Assembly (NCBI GenBank): GCA_021780585.1
Contig: JAJXYM010000317.1
Coordinates: 1 to 9,696 of the forward strand
Direction of reading: 5' to 3'
Source of the DNA: Deltaproteobacteria bacterium
Lineage (GTDB): Bacteria > Desulfobacterota > Binatia > Binatales > Binataceae
DNA: 9,696 nucleotides
The notes under the pieces are model-generated. The model did no database searches and had not been told where the DNA came from. It was given only the letters and a program-made list of their open reading frames with translations. Both the position numbers and the translations under genes were made by a program. Shown here one piece after another: positions 1 through 9,321 of the stretch; the first letter of the stretch is position 1; every line of letters starts with the position of its first letter.

Positions 1-836
1 GGCGCGGGAGCCTGATGTCCGATCGCGCCGGCCGCGGCTTCGCTCCACCAGGCCGCCGCGACGCCGAGCGCCGCCGGCGCGACGAACCGCGGCGGCGCGG
101 CGCCTCCCAGCTCGCAAATCCATTCGATCAGCGCCTGAAGCGAAATATTATGGCCGACCACCGCGATCGGCTCGCCCCAGCGCTCCGCCTCGATCGCCCC
201 GAGCGCGACGCGGGCGACATCACGCACGTCGACCACGTTTACCAAATGGGCGATCCCGGCCGGCGCCTCGCCCGCCAGCAGGCGCGGAATGAAACATCGC
301 TGGCGCGGCTTCAAATCCCATGGTCCGAGACTTAGCGTCGGATTGATCACCGCCGCCGGCGTCCCGGCTCGCGCCGCTTCGATCACGACTGATTCCATCG
401 CGGCCTTGATCGCGAAATACGGATGGGAGCGGCGGACCAATTCGCGCTGGAGCCGTTCGATTCCGCGCGCCCGGTCCGCCAGCGTGGTGAACGAGCTGAC
501 GAACAGCAGGCGCGCGCGATGGCGCCGCACGGCGTCGATCAGCGTCGTCATCCGCCGGTGCGCCCGCTCGCGCTGGCGATCGATTTCAGCGGCGTCGGCC
601 AGTGCGTCCGGATAGGGCGCGGCCGCGTCGATCACCAGATCGTGGCCGGCGATCCACGCGTCGAGCTGGTCAGGTTGCTCACAGTCGCCCGCGGCGTAGC
701 GTACCGCCAATCCGTCGAGATTCGCGGCCGGGGTTGGCCGGCGCGCGATCGCGGTGACGGCGCAATCGCGCGCGAGCAGCTCGCGCGCGATTGCGTTGCC
801 CAGATGTCCCGAGGCTCCGATTATCAGTGCCGACAA
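1..836 (-). CDS. Extended SDR / NAD-dependent epimerase-dehydratase family protein (3' end cut by window edge)
   Basis: The minus strand stays open from 836 to the left edge, giving at least 278 residues without a stop. The protein begins MSALIIGASGHLG, a Rossmann dinucleotide-binding loop of GxSGxxG type at residues 7-13. A beta-strand with Ser114/Ser115 (LLFVSS) follows, then Tyr140 and Lys144 (YFAIK), the YxxxK catalytic pair of short-chain dehydrogenases. Further on come a NPTLSLGPWD loop and a NVVDVRDVA segment, both typical of extended SDRs acting on nucleotide sugars or similar carbonyl/hydroxyl substrates. The substrate cannot be read from the sequence. The start is taken as TTG at 836: AAGGGA lies 10 nt upstream, the glycine loop is at the usual distance from this start, and no ATG or GTG lies upstream in frame. 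The protein is probably soluble and cytoplasmic. The gene is transcribed away from the cyclase gene. The family call is firm; the specific function is unknown. Confidence 0.85.
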   Translation of the reverse strand, partial: MSALIIGASGHLGNAIARELLARDCAVTAIARRPTPAANLDGLAVRYAAGDCEQPDQLDAWIAGHDLVIDAAAPYPDALADAAEIDRQRERAHRRMTTLIDAVRRHRARLLFVSSFTTLADRARGIERLQRELVRRSHPYFAIKAAMESVVIEAARAGTPAAVINPTLSLGPWDLKPRQRCFIPRLLAGEAPAGIAHLVNVVDVRDVARVALGAIEAERWGEPIAVVGHNISLQALIEWICELGGAAPPRFVAPAALGVAAAWWSEAAAGAIGHQAPA

Positions 837-920
837 TGGTTGCAATTCCCTTAACCTGCACTCTCCGGTGACAGGATGGTGGTTATTGGCGGATATTACA
901 TTCGCCGTTTTCCCCAACAG

Positions 921-942
921 AATCAGGCCTATTGGGCCGATT
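921..942. repeat. Imperfect inverted repeat, possible operator
   Basis: The arms AATC-A-GGCC (921-929) and GGCC-GATT (935-942) are complementary over 8 bases with one unpaired A, around a 5-base centre. It sits in the middle of the divergent intergenic region, where a regulator site for either gene would be expected. It is short, and GGCC is palindromic by itself, so chance is possible. Confidence 0.25.
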
Positions 943-997
943 CTCAATGGCCATCCGCGCGGCGGGCATGCTAGCTTTCATTCTGCGTCAACCGGAT

Positions 998-1016
998 TCC
1001 GCCAGCAATCGGCGGA
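998..1016. repeat. Small inverted repeat upstream of cyclase gene
   Basis: TCCGCC (998-1003) and GGCGGA (1011-1016) form a perfect 6-base inverted repeat around a 7-base loop, about 40 bases upstream of the cyclase start. It could be a hairpin in the leader or an operator half-site pair. Short GC repeats are common at this base composition, so support is weak. Confidence 0.25.
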
Positions 1017-1044
1017 GTGGCGTAAGTCTTCTTAAATCGGGCAA

Positions 1045-1050
1045 AGGGGA
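1045..1050 (+). promoter_or_regulatory. Ribosome binding site of cyclase gene
   Basis: AGGGGA ends 6 bases before the GTG at 1057. It is a strong Shine-Dalgarno match and supports the GTG start, which also places the first zinc-ribbon cysteine at residue 6. Confidence 0.7.
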
Positions 1051-1056
1051 CGGGGA

Positions 1057-4000
1057 GTGCCTGGCGCCGTTTGTCAAAGCTGCGGACGGAGCAATCAAGC
1101 CGACCAGCGTTTCTGTGTCGATTGCGGGGCGCGGCTGACGCCGCGATGCGCCGTGTGCGACGCGGCGATCGAGCCGGACGATCGTTTCTGCGGCCAATGC
1201 GGCGCGCGGGTCGACGATGCACTTCACGCGCCTCGCGCCGACGGCGCGATCGAGCCGTCCGCGACGGCGGCGCCGGAGCGTCCCGCCAACGCCGCGCCCG
1301 CCGACTCCAGTCCGCGCGGCGAACGCCGGCAGCTCTCGGTGCTGTTCGCGGATCTGGTCGGCTCGACCGAGCTGACGATGCGGCTCGACCCCGAGGAATA
1401 CAACGAAATCCTCCAGTCTTATCATCAGACGGTAAGCCGGGTGATGGGGCGCTTCAACGGCTACGTCGCGCAATACCAGGGCGATGGCGTGGTGGTCTAC
1501 TTCGGCTGGCCGCAGGCGCATGGCGACGACGCTGAACGGGCGGTGCGCGCGGGTCTGGACCTGATCGACGCGGTCAAGGCGCTCAACCGCGATCTGCCCG
1601 AGCGCAAGCGTATCCGGGTTCGCGCCGGTATCGATACCGGTCCGGTGATGGTCGGGCAGCTCGGTCGCGGCGCGCGCCGCGAGGCGACCGCGCTCGGCGG
1701 AACTCCGAATATCGCGGCGCGGGCCCAGGCGGCGGCGCCCGAGAATGGTCTGGTGATCACTGGCGCGACCAATCGTCTGATCGGCGGCCTGTTCGTCGTC
1801 GAACCGCTCGGCGTGCAAAGTTTCAAGGGCGTCGCGACGGTGGTCGAGGTCTACCGTGTGATCCGCGTGACCGGCGTGCGCAGCCGGCTGCATGCGGCGC
1901 AATCGCTGACGCCCTTCGTCGGCCGCGAGGCGGAATTGCGCGCGCTGGCCGAAGCCTACGATCAGGCGGAACGCGGCGCCGGCCGCGTCGCGCTGATCGA
2001 GGGCGAACCCGGCATCGGCAAGTCGCGCCTGGTGCGGCAATTCCACCAAGCCCTGCGCGTGCGCCGGCATACCTGGCTGGAGAGCTTTTGCTCGCCCTTC
2101 GAGATCAACAAGCCGTTCGCGCCGCTGGTCACGCTGCTGGCGGAATCGTTCAATTCCGGCGGGCGCGAATCGAACGAAGAGCGGCTGGTTGGACTCGAGA
2201 CCGGATTGGCGGCGGCCGGCTTCAGGCTTGAAGAGGCGCTGCCGCTGATCGCCGAGATGATGGATCTGCCGCTGCCCGATCGCTATCCGCCGCTGGTATC
2301 GCCGCCCGAGCAAAAGCGCCGCCGGCTGATCGCGACGCTCGAGCAATGGGTCTTCGCGCTGGCCGGGATGCAGCCGCTGGTGATGGTGCTCGAGGACGCG
2401 CAATGGGCTGATCCCTCGACCCTGGAACTGCATCGCGCGCTGGTCGCGCATTCGGCGGCGTCGCGCCTGATGCTGGTCTACACGGTGCGGCCGGGCTTCC
2501 TGCCGCCATGGCCGGCGCCGGCGAATCAGGCGCGGATTCCGGTGCGGCGGCTCGACGGGCGCGAAACCCGCGAGATGGCGCGGGCGGCGGCGCACGCCGC
2601 TGTCGACGCGCGCGCGCTCGATCTGGTCGCCGAACGGACCGACGGCGTGCCGCTGTTCGTCGAGGAGCTGGCGCGCGTGATGGCGGAACGGGGCGACGCC
2701 GCCGACGCGCCCGACAGCGTGCCGGCGACGCTCGCGGACTCTTTGATGGCGCGCATCGACCGGCTCGGCGAGGTCAAGGAGGTGGCGCAGATCGCGTCGG
2801 TGATCGGCCGCGAGTTTTCGCATGAGGTGCTGCGCGAAATCGCCGGGCGCGACGACGCCGAACTGGCGGCGGCGCTCGAACGGATCGCGGCGGCCGAACT
2901 GATTTCCGCCGACGGAGCAGGCACGCGCGCGACTTATCTCTTCAAGCACGGATTGGTGCGCGACGCGGCCTACACTTCCCTGCTGCGATCGCGCCGGCGC
3001 GAACTGCATCGCGCGGTCGCCCACGCGCTCAGCGAAAAATTCCCGCGCGTCGCCGAATCCGAGCCGGAGACGCTGGCCTTTCATCTGACGGAGGCGGGCG
3101 AGCGCGAGGCGGCGACCGCCGCATGGAGCGACGCGGGCGATCGATCGGCCGCGCGCGGTGCGCTGACCGAGGCCGCGAACCATTACGCGCGCGGCCTCGA
3201 GGTGCTGTTCACCACGCCGGCCTCGCGCGCGCGCGACCAGCGCGAAATGGGCTTCCGGATCGCGCTCGGCTCGATTTACACCGCGACCAAGGGCCTGGCC
3301 TCGCGCGAAGTCGAAGAGGTTTACCGGCGCGCGAGCGAACTGGGCGAACGAATCGGCGGCGGCAAGAATTCAATTCTGCTCGGATTGTGGCAGACCTATC
3401 TGGGCCGCGGAGAGCTGGCCGCCGCGCAAACCCTCGCCGAGCGGCGGCTGGAGATCGCGCGGGGCGAAGGCGCGCCGCTTTCGCTCTGCTGGTCGCATTA
3501 CGCGCTCGGGGCCACCCTGATGCATCGCGGACGCCTGGCCGAGGCGATCGAAAATTTGCGCGCCGCCGTCGAACATGGCCGCGATCGCGATTCGGCCGGG
3601 CGCCTGCTTGACGCCGCGCCGCTGGCGCTGAGTTATCTGTCGGTCGCGCTGATGCTGGCGGGGCGCGCCGACGAGGCGCGCGCGATCGGCGAACGGGCGA
3701 TGGCGATCGCCGGGCAGACCGGCAAGCCGTTCAATCTGGCGTTCTGCGCGGTCAACGTCGCCGCGACCTACCAGTTGGCCAACGACTTCGAGCGGGTCTT
3801 CGCGATCGCCCATCAGGCGGCCGAATTCGCCCATGCGCGGAATCTGTCGCAGTTCGCTTCGGGTCTGGACGTTTACGCCGGATGGGCGCTGGCGATGCGC
3901 GGCGACGCGCCGGCCGGAATCGAGCGGCTGCGCCACGGCATCACCGGCTGGATCGCCAACGGCCAGCGGCTGCCCTACGGATGGTATCTGGCGCTGCTGG

Positions 4001-4374
4001 CGTGGGCCCTGGCGCTGGGCGGCCATTTCGACGAGGCGCGCCATACGATTCAGGACGCCCACGCGGCGGTTGGCGAACTGCTGATGGACGGGCCGACCGT
4101 GGCGTGGGCGGAAGCGGAGATTCTGCGGCTGGCGGGCGCGGCGCCGGAGGACCATGAACGCGCGCTCGGCGCCGTGATCGAGCGGGCGCGCGCGACCGGC
4201 AACCTGATTCATGAGCTGCGCGCCGCGACCGCGCTCGCCCGCAGCCTGTTCGCGCGGGGCGAAAGCGCGTCGGCGCGCGAGCTGGTCGCTGAACCGTACC
4301 GGCGGATCGCGGCCGGCGGCGAAAGTCCGGACGTGATCGCGGCGCGGGCCCTGCTCGCCGCGAATCCGGGTTGA
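1057..4374 (+). CDS. Double zinc ribbon / class III adenylate-guanylate cyclase / AAA ATPase / TPR-like signalling protein
   Basis: 1105 residues from GTG. Domains in order: two zinc ribbons with CxxC pairs C6/C9-C20/C23 and C31/C34-C45/C48; an Ala/Pro-rich linker (about 50-89); a class III nucleotide cyclase domain (about 90-268); an AAA/STAND-type ATPase with Walker A GEPGIGKS (316-323) and Walker B VMVLEDAQWAD (442-452); then a long Ala-rich helical repeat region resembling TPRs (about 680-1100). The cyclase retains metal ligands D99 and D143 (QGDG) and transition-state residues N218 and R222 (NIAAR). T211 sits at the second purine-recognition position, as in class IIIb enzymes. The position usually held by the purine-selecting Lys, four residues before D143, is Gln139. 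No membrane segment is seen, so the protein is probably cytoplasmic. By family it makes cAMP or another cyclic nucleotide and couples this to ATP-driven, repeat-mediated sensing. The gene stands alone on the plus strand. Substrate and signal are unknown. Confidence 0.93.
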   Translation: MPGAVCQSCGRSNQADQRFCVDCGARLTPRCAVCDAAIEPDDRFCGQCGARVDDALHAPRADGAIEPSATAAPERPANAAPADSSPRGERRQLSVLFADLVGSTELTMRLDPEEYNEILQSYHQTVSRVMGRFNGYVAQYQGDGVVVYFGWPQAHGDDAERAVRAGLDLIDAVKALNRDLPERKRIRVRAGIDTGPVMVGQLGRGARREATALGGTPNIAARAQAAAPENGLVITGATNRLIGGLFVVEPLGVQSFKGVATVVEVYRVIRVTGVRSRLHAAQSLTPFVGREAELRALAEAYDQAERGAGRVALIEGEPGIGKSRLVRQFHQALRVRRHTWLESFCSPFEINKPFAPLVTLLAESFNSGGRESNEERLVGLETGLAAAGFRLEEALPLIAEMMDLPLPDRYPPLVSPPEQKRRRLIATLEQWVFALAGMQPLVMVLEDAQWADPSTLELHRALVAHSAASRLMLVYTVRPGFLPPWPAPANQARIPVRRLDGRETREMARAAAHAAVDARALDLVAERTDGVPLFVEELARVMAERGDAADAPDSVPATLADSLMARIDRLGEVKEVAQIASVIGREFSHEVLREIAGRDDAELAAALERIAAAELISADGAGTRATYLFKHGLVRDAAYTSLLRSRRRELHRAVAHALSEKFPRVAESEPETLAFHLTEAGEREAATAAWSDAGDRSAARGALTEAANHYARGLEVLFTTPASRARDQREMGFRIALGSIYTATKGLASREVEEVYRRASELGERIGGGKNSILLGLWQTYLGRGELAAAQTLAERRLEIARGEGAPLSLCWSHYALGATLMHRGRLAEAIENLRAAVEHGRDRDSAGRLLDAAPLALSYLSVALMLAGRADEARAIGERAMAIAGQTGKPFNLAFCAVNVAATYQLANDFERVFAIAHQAAEFAHARNLSQFASGLDVYAGWALAMRGDAPAGIERLRHGITGWIANGQRLPYGWYLALLAWALALGGHFDEARHTIQDAHAAVGELLMDGPTVAWAEAEILRLAGAAPEDHERALGAVIERARATGNLIHELRAATALARSLFARGESASARELVAEPYRRIAAGGESPDVIAARALLAANPG

Positions 4375-4401
4375 GCGCGCGCCGATCTCCCCCGCGCGCG
4401 C

Positions 4402-4404
<3 letters not shown>
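4372..4404. terminator. Perfect 11-bp inverted repeat enclosing both convergent stop codons; possible bidirectional terminator
   Basis: TGAGCGCGCGC (4372-4382) is exactly complementary to GCGCGCGCTCA (4394-4404), with an 11-base loop. The left arm starts with the TGA of the cyclase gene and the right arm ends with the complement of the TGA of the P-type ATPase gene, so the hairpin is the same read from either side. Neither side has a T-tract, so it is not a textbook intrinsic terminator. It may act as a bidirectional 3'-end structure or a transcription block. Confidence 0.5.
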
Positions 4405-6972
<2,568 letters not shown>

Positions 6973-6988
6973 GCCCGGCGGCGGCGGC

Positions 6989-7507
6989 TCAGCGTTCGGC
7001 GGCGCGGGTCCAGACCACGTCGACCGAGCCGTCGTCGCTCCAGTTGTACGCCGCCTTGCCGCCGAAGGCTTTGCACAACTCCCGCGCGATCCGATGGGCG
7101 AGTTTCTGCGAAGTGGTGCGCACTTCAAGCGTGCCGTTGCGGAATTCGGACGAAACGATCTTGCGCTCCGGCTGCGTGTAAGCGGCGCGGCGCGCGACGT
7201 TGGCGATCCGCCGCTCGATCTCTTCGCGCGCCTCGGCGAGGTATTTTCCGCGCAGCAGCAAGCGGCCCTGCGCCTCTTCGCGCTCGACCTGCTTGCAGGC
7301 GGGACATACCGTCCAGCGCACCGTTTCGCCGGGACCGAGGGCGAGCTTGCGTTTGGCGCGCCAGCTTTCGTGGAGGTAGAGCGCGCCGCATCGCTCGCAT
7401 ACCGAACGCTCGGCGGGGGCCGGCAGCTTGACCGCCACGGCCGGCTTGCGATTCGAGCGCGTACCCTTGCGACTGAGGCTGCGCATCATAGCTTTTTGCT
7501 TGGGCAT
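6989..7507 (-). CDS. BCAM0308-family zinc-ribbon protein
   Basis: 172 residues from ATG at 7507. A basic N-terminus (residues 1-25) is followed by a split zinc ribbon with C37/C40 (CERC) and C68/C71 (CPAC). A GRLLLRGKYL segment and a charged helix come next. The C-terminal half contains VSSEFRNGTLEVRTTSQKLA, then a short AFGGKAAYNW stretch and a DVVWTRA end. This order (LPxP-xxCxxCGALY, TVCPAC, a leucine-rich strand, a helix, a TT-xxLA helix and a final VxW strand) is what I recall of BCAM0308-family proteins, named after a gene in the low-oxygen-activated (lxa) locus of Burkholderia cenocepacia. The biochemical function is unknown; the ribbon suggests nucleic-acid or protein binding in the cytoplasm. 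The gene directly precedes the P-type ATPase gene, so it may act with it or under the same stress control. The family call rests on recalled pattern, not a search. Confidence 0.8.
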   Translation of the reverse strand: MPKQKAMMRSLSRKGTRSNRKPAVAVKLPAPAERSVCERCGALYLHESWRAKRKLALGPGETVRWTVCPACKQVEREEAQGRLLLRGKYLAEAREEIERRIANVARRAAYTQPERKIVSSEFRNGTLEVRTTSQKLAHRIARELCKAFGGKAAYNWSDDGSVDVVWTRAAER

Positions 7508-7512
7508 TTTGG

Positions 7513-7518
7513 CCTTTT
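7513..7518 (-). promoter_or_regulatory. Ribosome binding site of BCAM0308-like gene
   Basis: On the minus strand AAAAGG ends 5 bases before the ATG at 7507. This supports that start over two in-frame Met codons at residues 7 and 8. Confidence 0.5.
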
Positions 7519-7533
7519 CCGCCTCGGAGTTTC

Positions 7534-7550
7534 CGCCGCGTGACGCGGCG
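7534..7550. repeat. 7-bp perfect hairpin upstream of BCAM0308-like gene
   Basis: CGCCGCG (7534-7540) pairs with CGCGGCG (7544-7550) around a 3-base loop. It lies in the 125-base gap between the beta-helix stop and the BCAM0308-like start, 27 bases before that start. No T-tract follows on the minus strand, so a leader hairpin or protein site is as likely as a terminator for the beta-helix gene. The rest of the gap (7508-7633) shows no clear promoter. Confidence 0.35.
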
Positions 7551-7632
7551 ATTTGATCTGATCCGATTTTGGCGCCGCCGCGCCGCTATGTCATGGGAAT
7601 CGATCCGCTCGGGCGGCCGTCGCGTGGCGGGT

Positions 7633-9321
7633 TCAGTCGCCGGCGGCCGGCGGCGGGACCAGCGGCAGCGCCGCGCCGTCGATCGGCGCGCCGGCGGCCG
7701 GGCGGAAATCGCCCGCTTGCGGAGCGCGCAGACGCGGATCGGCGAAGGTCGAGCCGCGTTCCTGATTCGTCGCGCGCCGCCATCCGGCGAAATCGAGCCG
7801 CGCGCCGCCGGCGACCTGAAATGCGTTCGGATTGGCGCCGTTGAACCACAGGTTATCGCCCGAGACCAGGCTCGTGATGAAGTCGTTCCAGGTGGCCGCG
7901 CCGAGCGTGGTCCCGACCAGCATCTGGCTGGCGCCGTGAGCGGCGATCACGTTTTTCGCCACGGTCCAATCGGTCGATTTCAGCATGATCGTCCGGCCGC
8001 CGCGCCATTGCTTCATCGGGCGCGCGCCGTCGTGAAATCCGCTGATCAGGATCTGCGCCTTGGCGTTGCCGTAAAGCACGTTGCCGCGCAGCATCACGTC
8101 GCTGGAGTTGCCGCTGAGCACGCCGGCGCCGCGATTATCGCAAAGCACGCTGTTCTGGATCGTGAACGGTCCCGGATTCGCCTCGATAAAGACGCCGTCG
8201 GTCTGATTGCGGCAGAGCGTCGCGCGATCGATCGTGACGCCCCTGCAGTCGGTGTCGAACCACGCGCCGCGCGTCTGATTGCCGTTGGCGACGAGGCCGC
8301 GATAGAGCGCGTCGGACACCTCGAGGCTCTTGATTCCCGCCACCGCCCATCCAAGGAAGCCGCCGGCCGCGCCGCGCCAGTTGTTGTACGACGCGCGGCT
8401 GTCCACGAGCCGCAGATTGCCGACCCGCCAGAGCGTGAAGCCGGCGCCGCCATTATGGTTGGCGCGGCTTGCCGCGATCGTGAGATTGCTGGTGGCGCCG
8501 ACGGTCACGCCGAGCCAGCTATTCCAGATGAAGGCGCAACGGTCGATCTCGATATTGTTCGAGTTGTCGATCGCCAGCGCGGCTTCCTGCAGCGGACTGC
8601 TGGCGTATTCGAAAGTCAGGCCGCGCAGGACGACGTTCGCGGCGTTGCCGAGCCGCATCAGGGTCGGCCGCGTCGCGACTTCGATCGTGGCCGCGTCGGG
8701 ATCGATTCCCGCCGGCGGATGGAGATAAATCGTCTGGCCGAAATCGTCGACGTAAAACGTGCCCGCCCGATCCTGCATCGCGCCGGGCGCGGTGGTTTGC
8801 GTCAGCACGCGGCCGTTGACCACGACCATTTCGCGCCGGCGCACGATCGGCTGGAGATTCTGCGATTCCCATCCGCGCGGAATCGGCGCGAGACCCCATC
8901 CGTAAGGCCATCGATGCGACCATACGCCCGGTTTGACGCGGCTCCATCCGCGCCACACGTCGGCGCCGGAGAGCGTCGCGGCGCCGCCGGAGGCTTCGAT
9001 TACGATCGCCGGCGCGCTGGCGCCGCCGCCCGTGATGGCGACGCTTTCGCGATAGACCGCGGGCGCGAGTTCGATTCGCGAGGCCGTGCCGCCGCGCCGA
9101 TTACGCGTCGCGATCGCGACCGCCGCGGCGAGCGTCCTGAGCGGCTGGGCGCGCGCGCCGGAATTCGCGTCGTTCGCCGCCGGGTCGTTCGGATTGACGT
9201 AAATCGCCGCCGCTCCGCCGACGTCGACCGCCGCTCCGTCCGGCGTCCCCGCCCATCCGTGCGCCGCCGGCGCGATCGCCCACAGCGCGATCGCCAGCAG
9301 CGGGGCGACCGCGCGTATCAG
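7633..9321 (-). CDS. Secreted right-handed parallel beta-helix repeat protein
   Basis: About 562 residues when started at the CTG at 9321. From there the protein begins (M)IRAVAPLLAIALWAIAP-AAHG, a good Sec signal peptide, with cleavage likely near residues 22-24. The mature part opens with IYVNPNDPAANDANSG (about 40-55), the usual entry strand of DUF1565-like and polysaccharide-acting beta-helix proteins, then a VYRESVAI strand, a GADVWRGW segment and an inserted RREMVVVNGRVL/GTFYVDD/IYLHPPAG domain. Repeated Asn/Asp-rich coils follow (about 226-428), each of the form strand-N-strand-G, including GAWFDTDC (352-359). This fold is shared by pectin and alginate lyases, epimerases and phage-type depolymerases, but no catalytic set can be assigned here. 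The frame is open back to an ATG at 9438; that start would bury the signal peptide at residue 40 and overlap the upstream gene by 121 bases. No ATG, GTG or TTG lies at the right place. The gene is coupled to the Hydin-like gene upstream. Confidence 0.85.
   Translation of the reverse strand: MIRAVAPLLAIALWAIAPAAHGWAGTPDGAAVDVGGAAAIYVNPNDPAANDANSGARAQPLRTLAAAVAIATRNRRGGTASRIELAPAVYRESVAITGGGASAPAIVIEASGGAATLSGADVWRGWSRVKPGVWSHRWPYGWGLAPIPRGWESQNLQPIVRRREMVVVNGRVLTQTTAPGAMQDRAGTFYVDDFGQTIYLHPPAGIDPDAATIEVATRPTLMRLGNAANVVLRGLTFEYASSPLQEAALAIDNSNNIEIDRCAFIWNSWLGVTVGATSNLTIAASRANHNGGAGFTLWRVGNLRLVDSRASYNNWRGAAGGFLGWAVAGIKSLEVSDALYRGLVANGNQTRGAWFDTDCRGVTIDRATLCRNQTDGVFIEANPGPFTIQNSVLCDNRGAGVLSGNSSDVMLRGNVLYGNAKAQILISGFHDGARPMKQWRGGRTIMLKSTDWTVAKNVIAAHGASQMLVGTTLGAATWNDFITSLVSGDNLWFNGANPNAFQVAGGARLDFAGWRRATNQERGSTFADPRLRAPQAGDFRPAAGAPIDGAALPLVPPPAAGD

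Larger units (their letters stand above)
837..1056. promoter_or_regulatory. Divergent intergenic region between SDR and cyclase genes
   Basis: This 220-base gap separates two divergent genes and must hold both promoters. It is visibly less GC-rich than its flanks around 880-950. On the minus strand a TAATAT hexamer near 894-899, preceded by TG, could be a weak -10 element for the SDR gene, but no good -35 box is spaced correctly. No convincing promoter is seen for the plus-strand gene. Two small inverted repeats are listed separately. No ORF in the region looks genuine. Confidence 0.45.

Noticed and set aside
15..861. Several plus-strand open frames and a minus-strand frame from ATG 861 at the left end
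   Set aside because: The minus-strand frame from TTG 836 carries the Rossmann GASGHLG and YxxxK motifs. The others are Arg-rich shadows in other frames.
754..1138. Small plus-strand open frames across the SDR-cyclase intergenic region (754-1035, 932-1138)
   Set aside because: They overlap the 5' ends of well-supported genes and have no ribosome binding site and no recognisable motif.
988..3183. 731-codon open frame on the minus strand, antisense to the cyclase gene
   Set aside because: It mirrors the third-position GC bias of the plus-strand gene. Its translation is rich in Arg, Ala, His and Gln with no recognisable domain, while the opposite strand encodes clear zinc-ribbon, cyclase and Walker motifs.
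6973..7128. Longer P-type ATPase starting at ATG 7128
   Set aside because: It would overlap the BCAM0308-like gene by about 140 bases and add a Ser/Arg/Pro-rich stretch unlike any P-type ATPase N-terminus. The GTG at 6972 fits gene spacing and family length.
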